This document shows, one piece after another, positions 42,549 through 51,558 of a DNA stretch of 64,000 nucleotides (its first letter is position 1; every line of letters begins with the position of its first letter). The notes under the pieces were generated by a model that saw nothing but the letters and a program-made list of their open reading frames with translations, did no database searches and was not told where the DNA came from. The stretch comes from Qipengyuania vulgaris (GTDB lineage Bacteria > Pseudomonadota > Alphaproteobacteria > Sphingomonadales > Sphingomonadaceae), in contig CCSI01000002.1 of the NCBI GenBank assembly GCA_000756795.1, positions 372,001 through 436,000 on the forward strand, written 5' to 3'. Position numbers and translations under genes: made by a program.

Positions 42549-43790
42549 ATGAAGACGGTCGTCCTCCATCCCGGCACGCAGCACAGCAGGCAGACCGCAC
42601 TCGCGCTGCAGGAGCTAGACCGACTGGCGTTCCTGATGACCGGCCTGTTCGACCATCCCGGCAGCCTGCCGCACCGGCTGGCAGAGAGATTGCCGGGCGC
42701 GCCAAGGCGCATCCTCAAGCGCGAATTGGGGCGTTTCGCCAGCGCAGGCCTGGATCCGGCAAAGGTCCGCGCCTTCCTGCGGTATGAATTGCCCGAGAGG
42801 CTCGCCACCCGTGCGGGCGCGGTGGAACTGGGGCGAAGGGTGGATGCCGTGCTCAACAAGGCATTCGGCACGCGCGTCGCCGCCATCGCCGCGCGCGAGG
42901 GACCATTCGCGCTATGGGGCTATGACAACTCCGCCTTCGCTGCCTTCGCAGACCCTCGCACGGATGGCTGCCCGAAAATCCTCGACCGCACGATTGCCGA
43001 CGGGCGCTACTGGAACGAGGAAGTCGGACGCATCGCCGACACGCATGGCGACTGGCTGGCCAAGGGCACACCGCGCTGGAGCGAGCAGCGCATCGCGCGC
43101 AACGACATCGAGTACGCGACTGCAGACCGCATCGTCTGCGGCAGTCCATTCGTGATGGAGAGCGTCACCAAATATTCTTCCGTCCCCGGCCTCGCCGACA
43201 AGCTGGTGCTGCTGCCCTATTCCTATGACGCGGCGCTGTTTGCCGGAGCATCCGACCCGCAACCGGTTCCGAAAGACGAGCCGCTGCGCTTTCTTTTCGC
43301 AGGACAGGTCTCGGCGAGGAAGGGCGTGCAGCACATCGTCGAAGCCATCCGCTCCCTGCCGAAGAGCGGCGCAAGACTGACGCTGGTCGGGCCAGTCATG
43401 GTGCCTGAGAAACTGCTCGCCCCCGTTGCCGACCGCATCGACATCCTCGGTTCCATCCCGCGCGCCGAGATGCCCGCCATCATGCGCCGCCACCATGCGC
43501 TGGTCTTCCCGAGCCATTGCGAGGGTTCGGCTATCGTGCTGATCGAGGCGATGGCCTCGGGCCTCGCCATCATCCAGTCTGCCGCCGCCGGTCTTGGCGC
43601 GAGCGAGAAGAGCGGGATCGTGATGGCCAAGCCAAATGCGGCGCAGGTAGAGCAGGCGATGACGAAGCTCATCGAAGACCGCCAGCTGCTGCACTCGATG
43701 CGGCTGGCCGCGATGGAAGAGGCGAAGCTACGCGACTTCGCTGCCTATCGGACCCGCGTCGACGCGCTGCTCACCGAAATGGGCATCTAG
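42549..43790 (+). CDS. Glycosyltransferase, GT4 family
   Basis: A 413-residue retaining glycosyltransferase. The C-terminal domain has the GT4 pattern: LRFLFAGQVSARKGVQHIVEAI, LVGPVMVPE and HCEGSAIVLIEAMASGLAII, with the E-x7-E pair. The N-terminal half is helical and unusual (ALWGYDNSAFAAFADPRTDG). Sugar donor and acceptor are unknown; a role in surface polysaccharide is likely. ATG 42549 is the first start. It diverges from the beta-helix pair, and its 3' end overlaps the convergent WcaI-like gene by four bases. Confidence 0.87.
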   Translation: MKTVVLHPGTQHSRQTALALQELDRLAFLMTGLFDHPGSLPHRLAERLPGAPRRILKRELGRFASAGLDPAKVRAFLRYELPERLATRAGAVELGRRVDAVLNKAFGTRVAAIAAREGPFALWGYDNSAFAAFADPRTDGCPKILDRTIADGRYWNEEVGRIADTHGDWLAKGTPRWSEQRIARNDIEYATADRIVCGSPFVMESVTKYSSVPGLADKLVLLPYSYDAALFAGASDPQPVPKDEPLRFLFAGQVSARKGVQHIVEAIRSLPKSGARLTLVGPVMVPEKLLAPVADRIDILGSIPRAEMPAIMRRHHALVFPSHCEGSAIVLIEAMASGLAIIQSAAAGLGASEKSGIVMAKPNAAQVEQAMTKLIEDRQLLHSMRLAAMEEAKLRDFAAYRTRVDALLTEMGI

Positions 43791-45019
43791 CCGAGCAAGC
43801 GTTCTAGACCTTCCTCGAACCGGTCCACAACCGACTTTTTCGACCAGGCTATTCGTGCCCGCTCGGCAGCAGCGCGCCCCATCGTCTCGCGATAGTCGGG
43901 ATGCGCGGCGAGCGCCTCGAGGGCTGAGACAATCGCCTCGGGCACTTCGGGCGGCACCACGATGCCGCAGTCGACCAGCTCGCGCGCTATGCCGGTGCCG
44001 GGACGGACAGTGGCAACCACCGGCCTCCCGCTCGCCAGCATGTTGCCGAGCTTGGATGGCAGGACGAGGTCGGCGGCATCGTGCAATTGTGGCAGCAAAT
44101 GGATGTCCGCCATGGTCAGCAAGTCCCCGATGCGGTTCTCGGGCTGCAGGTCGCGGAAGATGACGTTGCCGAGGTCATTCGCCCTGTGTTCCAGTTTCAG
44201 CCGGTTCGGTCCTTCGCCGCAAATCACGAAGACGATATCCTCGCGCGCTTCCATAAGCCGCGCCGCTTCGATGATGATGTCGAGACCCTGCTTGTTGGCG
44301 ATATTACCCGAATAGAGCGCCACCGTCTTGCCCTCGAGCCCCCATTCGCGGCGGAAGGCAGAACCGTCAGCCTCCGCGAAGGCACCCGCATGGTTCGCCC
44401 AGTTGCGCATTTCGAGGATACGGTCGTTCGCGACGCCCTTCTCCTCGAGCAGCTGGCACATCGGGTGGCTGATGGTCGAGACGAGGTCGGCTGAATGCAG
44501 CATCCGGTCCTCGAACCGGGCTGCAGCTGCAGCCGTGCGACTCTCGCTGTCGATGAGGCCGGTTGCCAGCGCCGCACCGACTTCGAAATCCTGCACATGC
44601 ATCCACAGCGGCACACCCGCCCGGCGCGCCATGCGCACCGCGACCGGCGCAGCAATCATCGAAGGGGCGACGGTGAAGACGAGGTCAGGCTGCAACTCGC
44701 GCCGCGCTCTTCGCGCCGCCGGATAAGCGCTGCTGGCAAAACTCGCATGATGCGCCATTCGCTTGCTGCCCGTGGGATTGGCCGGGATGTAGTGCGGGCA
44801 GCGGGTAATCTTCACACCGTTTTCATGTGCCGTCTGCCAGCGCCGTTTGAAGCGCGAGTAAAGCTTCCACTCGGGATAATAGGGTTGGCCGACCACCGCC
44901 TCGACCGTGTGCCCGCGCTCGACCAGCGCCTCGGCAAGCCCGGCCGAATAGGGCCCGATGCCGATGGGCTCGGGCGCATAGTTCAAGCCGATGAAAAGGA
45001 TGCGACGCGGTGTCACCAC
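43787..45019 (-). CDS. WcaI-like glycosyltransferase, GT4 family
   Basis: A 410-residue GT4 glycosyltransferase resembling WcaI of colanic acid synthesis. It has ILFIGLNYAPEPIGIGPYSA at the N-terminus, GQPYYPEWKLYSRF, VQDFEVGAA, VALYSGNIANKQGLDIIIEAA, VICGEGPNRLKLE and the C-terminal LPSKLGNMLASGRPVVATV. The start is GTG 45019 (or 45016), directly overlapping the stop of the TetR gene (TGAGTG), so the two are coupled. The actual sugar is unknown; the WcaI label is from similarity only. Confidence 0.88.
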   Translation of the reverse strand: MVTPRRILFIGLNYAPEPIGIGPYSAGLAEALVERGHTVEAVVGQPYYPEWKLYSRFKRRWQTAHENGVKITRCPHYIPANPTGSKRMAHHASFASSAYPAARRARRELQPDLVFTVAPSMIAAPVAVRMARRAGVPLWMHVQDFEVGAALATGLIDSESRTAAAAARFEDRMLHSADLVSTISHPMCQLLEEKGVANDRILEMRNWANHAGAFAEADGSAFRREWGLEGKTVALYSGNIANKQGLDIIIEAARLMEAREDIVFVICGEGPNRLKLEHRANDLGNVIFRDLQPENRIGDLLTMADIHLLPQLHDAADLVLPSKLGNMLASGRPVVATVRPGTGIARELVDCGIVVPPEVPEAIVSALEALAAHPDYRETMGRAAAERARIAWSKKSVVDRFEEGLERLLG

Positions 45020-45646
45020 TCAGGCCGCGTGAAGCTTGCCGCTTCCCCGTGCCCCGCCATCCTTGGCGTCAAGCCCGTCGAAAATCGCATCGATAATGGC
45101 CGCCAGCTTATCTTCGGAAAGCCGCTCGCCGATCATCGCGATGAGGTAGGGCTGGATATAGCCGATTACCATCTGGTTGATGATCGAACGCGCTTCGTCG
45201 ACGTCCATGCCTGCAAGATGACCGTCGGCCTGCGCTTCGACGATGAGTTCGCACAGATAATGGTCGGCAAGGTCGATATAGCTCTGCGCATATTCGAAAT
45301 AGCGCTCGCCCATTTCGACATAGAGCCGGAAGGTGGCCGGGTCTTCCTGGAAATTCTCCCGCAGCAGCGCAAAGCGCCGGGCGAAGAACTCATACATCTT
45401 GCGGCGCGGCGGCAGCTGGCTCGCCATCACCTCGTCCATCATCGCAATCTTGGGTGCGAACCATTCTGCAGTGATGGCATCGAGAAGGTCGCCTTCCTCG
45501 GGGAAGATAGCCTCCATCCGCGCGCGCGCCACGCCCAGTTCAGCGGCGAGCCGCAGCCGCGACACCTCTTCGCCCGTGCGTTCGAGCAGGTCCATTGCCT
45601 CGCGCGCGAAGCGCCGGCGTTGCTGCTCGATATCCTTGTCGCTCAC
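45020..45646 (-). CDS. TetR/AcrR family transcriptional regulator
   Basis: A 208-residue regulator. The N-terminal DNA-binding domain (about residues 8-55) is helical: FAREAMDLLERTGEEVSRLR, LAAELGVARARMEAIFPEEG, with the usual helix-turn-helix spacing though with a slightly divergent recognition helix. The C-terminal two thirds are ligand-type helices. GTG 45646 is preferred because GGGAG sits seven bases before it; TTG 45691 is also in frame. It is the first gene of a unit with the WcaI-like glycosyltransferase, which may be its target. The ligand is unknown. Confidence 0.85.
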   Translation of the reverse strand: MSDKDIEQQRRRFAREAMDLLERTGEEVSRLRLAAELGVARARMEAIFPEEGDLLDAITAEWFAPKIAMMDEVMASQLPPRRKMYEFFARRFALLRENFQEDPATFRLYVEMGERYFEYAQSYIDLADHYLCELIVEAQADGHLAGMDVDEARSIINQMVIGYIQPYLIAMIGERLSEDKLAAIIDAIFDGLDAKDGGARGSGKLHAA

Positions 45647-45725
45647 CTGTCGGCTCCCGTGGCGAAATGCTGGTCCCGTCAATGTAGCCAATCGGGGCGC
45701 AGGTTAAACCCCAAAGCCGGGCGTT

Positions 45726-46523
45726 TCAGCCGCTTTTCTTCGGCGGCATCGGGATAAAGGCCGAGGTGCGGCGCTTGTATTCCTCATAGCCCGGGCGGGT
45801 ATGCTTCATACCCTTTTCGAGCAGCGCCGCGCCCGACCATTTGACGAGCGTAAAGATCAGGAAAAGCGGGCCAATCACGGTCCACGCGGCAATTTCCCAG
45901 CTGATGCTCGCCGCGACCAGCCAGATGCCCCACCACGCGCAGGCATCGCCGAAGTAATTGGGGTGGCGGGTATAGCGCCAAAGTCCTTTGTCCATCACCT
46001 CGCCCTTGTTGGCAGGGTCGGCCTTGAAGCGCGCCAGCTGCCAGTCGCCAAGCCATTCGAAGGTGATGCCGACGAGATAAAGCGCGATGCCGGCCCATGC
46101 GAGGCCGGCGATGGGGGCGGGTGCTTCGCTCGACAGGATACCCACCTGTGCAGGCGAACTGACAAGGAACAGCAGGAATGCCTGTCCGAGCCAGATCTTG
46201 GTCAAGGCAGCAAAGGCGAAACGGCCCTTCTCGCGGTCTTTGCGCAGCATGCGTTCGTAACGCTTGTCCTCGCCCTCGGCACGCCAACGGCGAAAGAGGT
46301 AGATGCCGAGCCTGAGACCCCATGCCGCCGTCATTGCGAGCAGCAGGTTGGCGAGCGCGCCCGGCTCTTCAAGTTGCAGCCAGCTGGTGAAAGCCATTAG
46401 CGCCATGCCCGCGCCCCAGAAGCTGTCGATGAAGGAAACATCGTCGATCTTGACCGAGATCGCCCACAGCACCAGCACCACTGCCACCAGCACGGCGGCG
46501 TTCACCAGCAGCATCTCAACCAT
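45726..46523 (-). CDS. DUF1295 membrane protein (steroid-reductase / methyltransferase-like)
   Basis: A 265-residue membrane protein with about seven helices. Its C-terminal motif KGLWRYTRHPNYFGDACAWW (HPNYFG) is shared by DUF1295 proteins, isoprenylcysteine carboxyl methyltransferases and sterol reductases. The rest, with SFIDSFWGAGMALMAFTSWL and WRAEGEDKRYERML, fits DUF1295. Substrate and reaction are unknown, but a hydrophobic or isoprenoid lipid is likely. Its start overlaps the end of the acyltransferase gene by eight bases, so they form a unit. Confidence 0.88.
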   Translation of the reverse strand: MVEMLLVNAAVLVAVVLVLWAISVKIDDVSFIDSFWGAGMALMAFTSWLQLEEPGALANLLLAMTAAWGLRLGIYLFRRWRAEGEDKRYERMLRKDREKGRFAFAALTKIWLGQAFLLFLVSSPAQVGILSSEAPAPIAGLAWAGIALYLVGITFEWLGDWQLARFKADPANKGEVMDKGLWRYTRHPNYFGDACAWWGIWLVAASISWEIAAWTVIGPLFLIFTLVKWSGAALLEKGMKHTRPGYEEYKRRTSAFIPMPPKKSG

Positions 46524-47145
46524 CGGCCTTCTCCTCCTCGATGATGCGCTGCGCCTGCGCCTCCAGCACGCGGAAGCGCTCGTAATCGGGCAGCTTGGTC
46601 AGCATGAAACGTGCGATTTCGGCCAGCGTCTCGCCATAGCTTTCGGTTGGTACGATGGCCGGGCCAAAGCCGAGCGTCATTGTCTCGTTGTTCACATAGG
46701 CGGGCACGATGGGGACATTGGCGGCGCGGGCGATGTGATAGAAACCCGATTTCCAGCTGCCGTCTGTCGAGCGCGTGCCTTCGGCTGCAATGACCAGCGC
46801 CAGCTTGTCGCGCGCGGCGAATTCCTCGGCAATCTGCTGCGTCACATTGGCGCGCTTGCGGCGATCGACCGGGATGCCGCCCATGTCGAACATGAAGTTG
46901 CGCATCATCCCCTGGAACAGCGTGTGCTTGCCCATGAAATTCGGCTGCACGCCTTCTTCTGCCGTCGCGCCGATGAAGAACACGAAGTCCCAGTTCGATG
47001 TGTGCGGCGCGCCTGCGATCACGAATTTGTCGATTTCGGGCAGGCGTCCATCAAGCTTCCAGCCCCTGAGCCGGTAAAGCACCATGATGATGCGCCGCAC
47101 GAGGCGGCTCAGCAGCGTCGGCTTCCTGAAATTTGCGCGTGGCAT
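46516..47145 (-). CDS. Phospholipid/glycerol acyltransferase family protein
   Basis: A 209-residue acyltransferase of the 1-acyl-glycerol-3-phosphate type. Motif I is APHTSNWDFVFF (HxxxxD), motif II-like GKHTLFQGMMRNFMF, motif III AAEGTRSTDGSWKSGFYHIA (EGTRS) and motif IV NVPIVPAYVNN. There is one short hydrophobic N-terminal segment. The exact acceptor is unknown. The stop overlaps the DUF1295 gene. Between it and the next upstream gene lies a partial hairpin (about 47155-47184) in a 60-base gap. Confidence 0.88.
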   Translation of the reverse strand: MPRANFRKPTLLSRLVRRIIMVLYRLRGWKLDGRLPEIDKFVIAGAPHTSNWDFVFFIGATAEEGVQPNFMGKHTLFQGMMRNFMFDMGGIPVDRRKRANVTQQIAEEFAARDKLALVIAAEGTRSTDGSWKSGFYHIARAANVPIVPAYVNNETMTLGFGPAIVPTESYGETLAEIARFMLTKLPDYERFRVLEAQAQRIIEEEKADG

Positions 47146-47205
47146 TTTCTCTCCTTCCGTCCGGTTAGCAGACCGGAGCGGAAAGGCGAGAGGGGCGTGT
47201 GGATA

Positions 47206-47847
47206 TCAGACCTTGTCGCGCTCGGTGAGCGCAGGGTCGGTTTCGGGCCGCACCGGCGCCTCCTCGGCGCGGTCGTCGACCCCGTCATGGTCGCGATCGC
47301 GCGTTGGAGTATTTTCCGCGGTATCGCTGGTCATCTCGCTGAACAGCGCCTCGTAATGGTTGATGGCGCGGCGCAATTCCTCGGTGGTTGCATCGCTCGA
47401 ACGGTCGGCGATTTCATGGCCGGCGAGGTAGTGCTTGGCGACATCGCCATGGTCGACGGTGAGGTCGGCGTGGCGCCTCTCGAAATCGGCCATGGGATAG
47501 CCGCGGGTGTGCATCACGTCGGTCAGCAGGCGGTCGGCCTTGGCGACGGCTTCGACCGGGCTGTCGACGAACAGCGCCTTGGTATCTTTCCAGTCGGCAC
47601 TGTAGCGGTCGCGTTCCGAAGCGGTGAGGGGGCGGATGTCGAATTCCTTCACCCGCTCTTCGCGCTCGATGAGGTCGGCCTCGGCCTCGCGCCGCTTGCC
47701 GTGAGTGCTCACGGTGCGGTCGTATTCGTCGCCAAACTTGTCGCGCAATTCCTGGGTGCGTTTACGCTGGAGGAACAGCCATGCCAGCAGCGCGCCGACA
47801 ACGACAATAATGGCAATGACCGCGACAGTGACTTCTTGTCCTTCCAC
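47206..47847 (-). CDS. Single-pass membrane protein of unknown function
   Basis: A 213-residue protein with an N-terminal membrane anchor (about residues 6-28, VAVIAIIVVVGALLAWLFLQ). A hydrophilic, helical, charged domain follows: LRDKFGDEYDRTVSTHGKRR, the element WKDTKALFVDSPVEAVAKAD and RGYPMADFERRHADLTVDHG. The C-terminus (VRPETDPALTERDKV) is acidic. This pattern is seen in a common conserved hypothetical family. A weak sigma-EcfG-like element (GGAAC-N17-CATT) lies upstream around 47900. The function is unknown. Confidence 0.7.
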   Translation of the reverse strand: MEGQEVTVAVIAIIVVVGALLAWLFLQRKRTQELRDKFGDEYDRTVSTHGKRREAEADLIEREERVKEFDIRPLTASERDRYSADWKDTKALFVDSPVEAVAKADRLLTDVMHTRGYPMADFERRHADLTVDHGDVAKHYLAGHEIADRSSDATTEELRRAINHYEALFSEMTSDTAENTPTRDRDHDGVDDRAEEAPVRPETDPALTERDKV

Positions 47848-47944
47848 GGGATTTCTCCTTAGCCCGGTCCAACCCCCATGGTATGTTTTGGCAATGTCTG
47901 GAGGGGCTTGGAGGTTCCGCGCGGATTGCCGAATTCGCCTGCGC

Positions 47945-48346
47945 TCAGTATCCCTCCGACCACTTCAAGAAGGCGGGGCTTGGCTGCTGCAGGTAATAGG
48001 CGACGAGGACTTCGACCATCTCTTCCCGAGTAAAGGTACGATCAGCGACTGCCGTATTCGACTGGCTGCCGAACAGGCGTGAAAACCAGCTACGCTCTTT
48101 ATCTTCCTCTGCTCCAACAGGCTTATCCGACTGCTCGCTGGTGCGGCGGGCGTGGAAGTGCTTGGCCTCGGAGCCTTCGCGCTTTTCGATGATGAAACCG
48201 CCAGACTGCATTGCAGTTTGCATGTAATGTTCGGGGGCGGTTGAAAGGATCGCAAATTCATCGCGGTCATCAAGCGCTTCCAAATTCGCCCTGAGCTGGG
48301 CTTCCGTGTCCACCGGCCACTCGCGAAGCGCAGTTTGCAGCTGCAT
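47945..48346 (-). CDS. Conserved protein in the leucine-catabolism operon
   Basis: A 133-residue soluble protein starting MQLQTALREWPVDTEAQL at ATG 48346, only two bases after the mccB stop, so translation is coupled. It has DRDEFAILSTAPEHYMQTAM, GGFIIEKREGSEAKHFHA, a basic-acidic linker and the C-terminal FTREEMVEVLVAYYLQQPSP. The pattern (an F-I-L strand then a helix, then a C-terminal Trp) resembles a family of small immunity- or regulator-like proteins. I do not have a name for it. The function is unknown; its place at the end of the operon may be incidental. Confidence 0.65.
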   Translation of the reverse strand: MQLQTALREWPVDTEAQLRANLEALDDRDEFAILSTAPEHYMQTAMQSGGFIIEKREGSEAKHFHARRTSEQSDKPVGAEEDKERSWFSRLFGSQSNTAVADRTFTREEMVEVLVAYYLQQPSPAFLKWSEGY

Positions 48347-48348
48347 CG

Positions 48349-49959
48349 TCACATCCGGAAGACGCCGAATTGAGGCTTCTCGGGTATCGGCGCTTCGAGC
48401 GTCGCGGCGAAGGCGAGGCCCAGCACGTCGCGGGTCTGGGCGGGGTCGATCACGCCGTCGTCCCACAGGCGGGCGGTGGCGTAATAGGGGTTGCCCTCGT
48501 CCTCGTATTTCTGGCGGATCGGCGCCTTGAATTCCTCGGCCTGTTCTTCGGTCCAGCTATCGGCATCGCGGTGTACGGTGGCGAGGACCGATGCGGCCTG
48601 CTCGCCGCCCATTACCGAGGTGCGCGCATTGGGCCAGGTGAAGAGGAAGCGCGGACTATAGGCGCGGCCGCACATGCCGTAATTGCCCGCGCCGAAGCTG
48701 CCGCCGATGACGACGGTGACTTTGGGCACGGTGGCAGTGGCGACCGCCGTCACCAGCTTTGCGCCATGCTTTGCGATGCCTTCCGCTTCGTATTTCCCGC
48801 CGACCATGAAGCCGGAAATGTTCTGGAGGAACAGCAGCGGGATGCGGCGCTGGCAGGCGAGCTCGATGAAATGCGCGCCCTTCTGCGCGCTTTCGGAAAA
48901 CAGCACGCCATTGTTGGCGAGGATCGCCACCGGCATGCCCCAAATATGCGCGAAACCGCAGACCAGCGTGCTGCCGTAATGAGCCTTGAATTCGTGGAAC
49001 TCTGACCCGTCGACCAGCCGCGCGATAATTTCCTTCACATCGTAAGGTGCGCGGACATCTTCGGGCACGATCGCGTACAAATCCTCGGCATCGAACTTCG
49101 GCGGACGCGGTTCAGCCAATTGTACACCCGTTGCGGCGGGGTAATTGTCGCCGAGGTGCGAAACGATATCGCGCACGATGGTGAGCGCGTGCTCGTCGTT
49201 CTCGGCGAGGTGGTCGACCACGCCCGATTTCCTGGCATGGAGATCGCCGCCGCCAAGGTCCTCGGCGCTGATTTCCTCGCCCGTCGCCGCTTTCACCAGC
49301 GGCGGTCCGGCAAGGAAAATCGTGCCTTGATTACGCACGATGACCGTTTCATCCGACATGGCCGGGACATAGGCGCCGCCCGCCGTGCAGCTGCCCATGA
49401 CGCAGGCAATCTGCGGGATACCAAGCGCCGACATGTTCGCCTGGTTGAAAAAGATGCGCCCGAAATGGTCGCGGTCTGGGAAGACCTCGGCCTGATGCGG
49501 CAAATTCGCCCCGCCGCTGTCGACGAGGTAGATGCACGGGAGGCGGTTCTCCTGCGCAATTTCCTGCGCGCGGAGGTGCTTCTTCACCGTCATTGGATAG
49601 TAAGTGCCGCCCTTCACGGTGGCGTCGTTGCACACGATCATCACCTGTCGGCCAGAAACGCGGCCGATCCCCGCGATCATTCCCGCGCCGTTGATCTCGT
49701 CCTTGCCATACATTCCATTAGCGGCCAGCTGGCCGATCTCGAGGAAGGGGCTGCCCGGATCGAGCAACCGCTCCACCCTCTCGCGCGGCAAGAGCTTGCC
49801 GCGCCCGACATGACGCTCGCGGCTACCTTCCGAGCCACCCAGAGCCGCGGCAGCGACGGTGGAGCGCAGGTCGGCTGCGAGCGATTTGTTATGCTCGAAC
49901 CGCGCCTTGGCATCGGGCGCCTCGCGGTCGAGCGTGGACGTAAGAACGGGTGCGGTCAT
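48349..49959 (-). CDS. mccB: Methylcrotonoyl-CoA carboxylase, carboxyltransferase (beta) subunit
   Basis: Carboxyltransferase half of the biotin-dependent 3-methylcrotonyl-CoA carboxylase of leucine catabolism. The 536 residues contain [78 protein letters not shown] and [20 protein letters not shown], all typical of MccB/LiuB rather than propionyl-CoA carboxylase. The start ATG 49959 overlaps the small gene upstream (ATGA). The biotin-carrying alpha subunit (mccA) and HMG-CoA lyase are not in the window. The ivd gene nearby fits the same pathway. Confidence 0.95.
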   Translation of the reverse strand: MTAPVLTSTLDREAPDAKARFEHNKSLAADLRSTVAAAALGGSEGSRERHVGRGKLLPRERVERLLDPGSPFLEIGQLAANGMYGKDEINGAGMIAGIGRVSGRQVMIVCNDATVKGGTYYPMTVKKHLRAQEIAQENRLPCIYLVDSGGANLPHQAEVFPDRDHFGRIFFNQANMSALGIPQIACVMGSCTAGGAYVPAMSDETVIVRNQGTIFLAGPPLVKAATGEEISAEDLGGGDLHARKSGVVDHLAENDEHALTIVRDIVSHLGDNYPAATGVQLAEPRPPKFDAEDLYAIVPEDVRAPYDVKEIIARLVDGSEFHEFKAHYGSTLVCGFAHIWGMPVAILANNGVLFSESAQKGAHFIELACQRRIPLLFLQNISGFMVGGKYEAEGIAKHGAKLVTAVATATVPKVTVVIGGSFGAGNYGMCGRAYSPRFLFTWPNARTSVMGGEQAASVLATVHRDADSWTEEQAEEFKAPIRQKYEDEGNPYYATARLWDDGVIDPAQTRDVLGLAFAATLEAPIPEKPQFGVFRM

Positions 49960-50240
49960 GAATCGAGGCTGCCTTCCTGCTCTGCCCAAACATGCGTATT
50001 CTGTTCGCGCAATTGATCGCTTAGGCCCGCGCAAATTTTCTCTAGCGCAGCGCTTTCTTCCATCGACCATGTGGTAGAGAAAGCCAGCGCACCGTGTCGA
50101 GCCACGTCAGCCAGAAATCGGCCGAAGTCATAGGGCTCATCCATTTGGTAAGCCGCAATCTCTACGTGGGCGTGACCTTCTGCATTGATACGCGCGCGGA
50201 TCAGGTCATCCCAAGGCTCGGATTTTTCGGCCTCGCTCAC
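49956..50240 (-). CDS. Small DUF5076-like protein between ivd and mccB
   Basis: A 94-residue protein with GTG start at 50240. Its two ends overlap the neighbours by a few bases (GTGA at 50237-50240, ATGA at 49956-49959), so it is locked into the operon. It has [39 protein letters not shown] and a C-terminal acidic tail. This looks like DUF5076, a family without known function. Its position between two catabolic enzymes suggests a regulatory or stabilising role, but nothing in the sequence proves it. Confidence 0.6.
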   Translation of the reverse strand: MSEAEKSEPWDDLIRARINAEGHAHVEIAAYQMDEPYDFGRFLADVARHGALAFSTTWSMEESAALEKICAGLSDQLREQNTHVWAEQEGSLDS

Positions 50241-51403
50241 CCGGCAGCCCCAATCAATTCGCGCCCGATCAGCATGCGGCGAATTTCATTCGTGCCTGCA
50301 CCGATGTCGAGCAGCTTGGCATCGCGCATGTAGCGCTCGACCGGCCAGTCGAGCGTGTAGCCCGCGCCGCCCAGTGCCTGGACGCTTTCGGCGGCCACGC
50401 GGAAGGCATTCTCGCTCGCGAGCAGGATCGCGCCTGCTGCGTCGAAGCGGGTGGTCTTGTTCGCATCGCAGCTCTTCGCCACGGCGTAGGTGTAGGCGCG
50501 GGCCGATTGGAGCGCGACATACATGTCGGCGACCTTGGCCTGCATCAGCTGGAAACTGCCGATGGGCTTGCCGAACTGCTTGCGTTCGCGAAGATAGGGG
50601 ATGACCGTGTCGAGGCAGGCCTGCATCACGCCGAGCTGCAGGCCTGCGAGGACCACGCGCTCGTAATCCAGCCCGCTCATCAGCACGCCGACACCGCCGT
50701 TTTCGGGACCCATCACGTTTTCTTCCGGCACGAAACAATCGTCGAACACCAGCTCTGCCGTAGGCGAGCCCCGCATGCCGACCTTCTCGATTTTCTGGCC
50801 GATGGAGAAGCCTTCGAAATCCTTCTCGATGAGGAAGGTGGTGATGCCGCGGCTGGCGGCTTCGGGCGCGGTCTTGGCATAGACCACCAGCGTGTCGGCA
50901 TAAGGTGCGTTGGTGATCCAGAACTTGGTGCCGTTGAGGACATAGCCGCCATCGACGCGCTCGGCCTTGGTGCGCATCGAGACGACGTCCGAACCGGCGC
51001 TCGCTTCGCTCATGGCAAGGCTGCCGACATGCTCCCCGCTGATGAGCTTCGGCAGGTATTTCGCCTTCTGCTCTTCATTGCCCCAGCGCGCGATCTGATT
51101 GACGCAGAGATTGGAATGCGCGCCGTAGCTGAGGCCCACAGAGGCACTCGCGCGGCTGACTTCCTCAACCGCGATGACGTGTTCGAGATAGCCGAGGCCG
51201 AGGCCGCCATCGTCTTCCGCGACAGTGATGCCGTGCAGGCCCAGCTCGCCCATCGGCTCCCACAAATCGCGCGGGAACCAGTCCTCGCGGTCGACCTTCT
51301 CGGCGAGCGGCTGGATCTGTTCGTCGGCGAAGCGGCCGACGCTTTCACGGATCATCTCGGCGCTTTCGCCAAGCTGGAAATCGAAATCGGGTGTCGCGCG
51401 CAT
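50237..51403 (-). CDS. ivd: Isovaleryl-CoA dehydrogenase
   Basis: FAD acyl-CoA dehydrogenase that converts isovaleryl-CoA to 3-methylcrotonyl-CoA, the substrate of the carboxylase encoded next. The 388 residues include GITVAEDDGGLGLGYLEHVI, SYGAHSNLCVNQIARWGNEE, AMSEASAGSDVVSM, KFWITNAPYAD and the C-terminal GAGTNEIRRMLIGREL. The position and context of the catalytic Glu in the YERVVLAGLQLG region match the isovaleryl group. The ATG at 51403 has AAGGAGAG upstream, a strong site, and is the first gene of the operon ivd - small gene - mccB - small gene. Confidence 0.93.
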   Translation of the reverse strand: MRATPDFDFQLGESAEMIRESVGRFADEQIQPLAEKVDREDWFPRDLWEPMGELGLHGITVAEDDGGLGLGYLEHVIAVEEVSRASASVGLSYGAHSNLCVNQIARWGNEEQKAKYLPKLISGEHVGSLAMSEASAGSDVVSMRTKAERVDGGYVLNGTKFWITNAPYADTLVVYAKTAPEAASRGITTFLIEKDFEGFSIGQKIEKVGMRGSPTAELVFDDCFVPEENVMGPENGGVGVLMSGLDYERVVLAGLQLGVMQACLDTVIPYLRERKQFGKPIGSFQLMQAKVADMYVALQSARAYTYAVAKSCDANKTTRFDAAGAILLASENAFRVAAESVQALGGAGYTLDWPVERYMRDAKLLDIGAGTNEIRRMLIGRELIGAAG

Positions 51404-51558
51404 GCTCTCTCCTTGGGGCCATCGCGAAAATTCGTATGCGCCAGCGCCCGTAGCCGAGCCTTGCGCGCGGGGCAAACGCGAAGCGCTCCTATTGCCCGAG
51501 GAGACGGTTAAACCCTTTGAAGGTCTGGCGAAAATGTCCTAGTGAGCGCGCAATCGCG

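Noticed and set aside
47895..47925. Sigma-EcfG promoter before the single-pass membrane protein gene
   Set aside because: GGAAC-N17-CATT has a mismatch in the critical -10 CGTT and lies over 50 bases from the start; mentioned only as weak.
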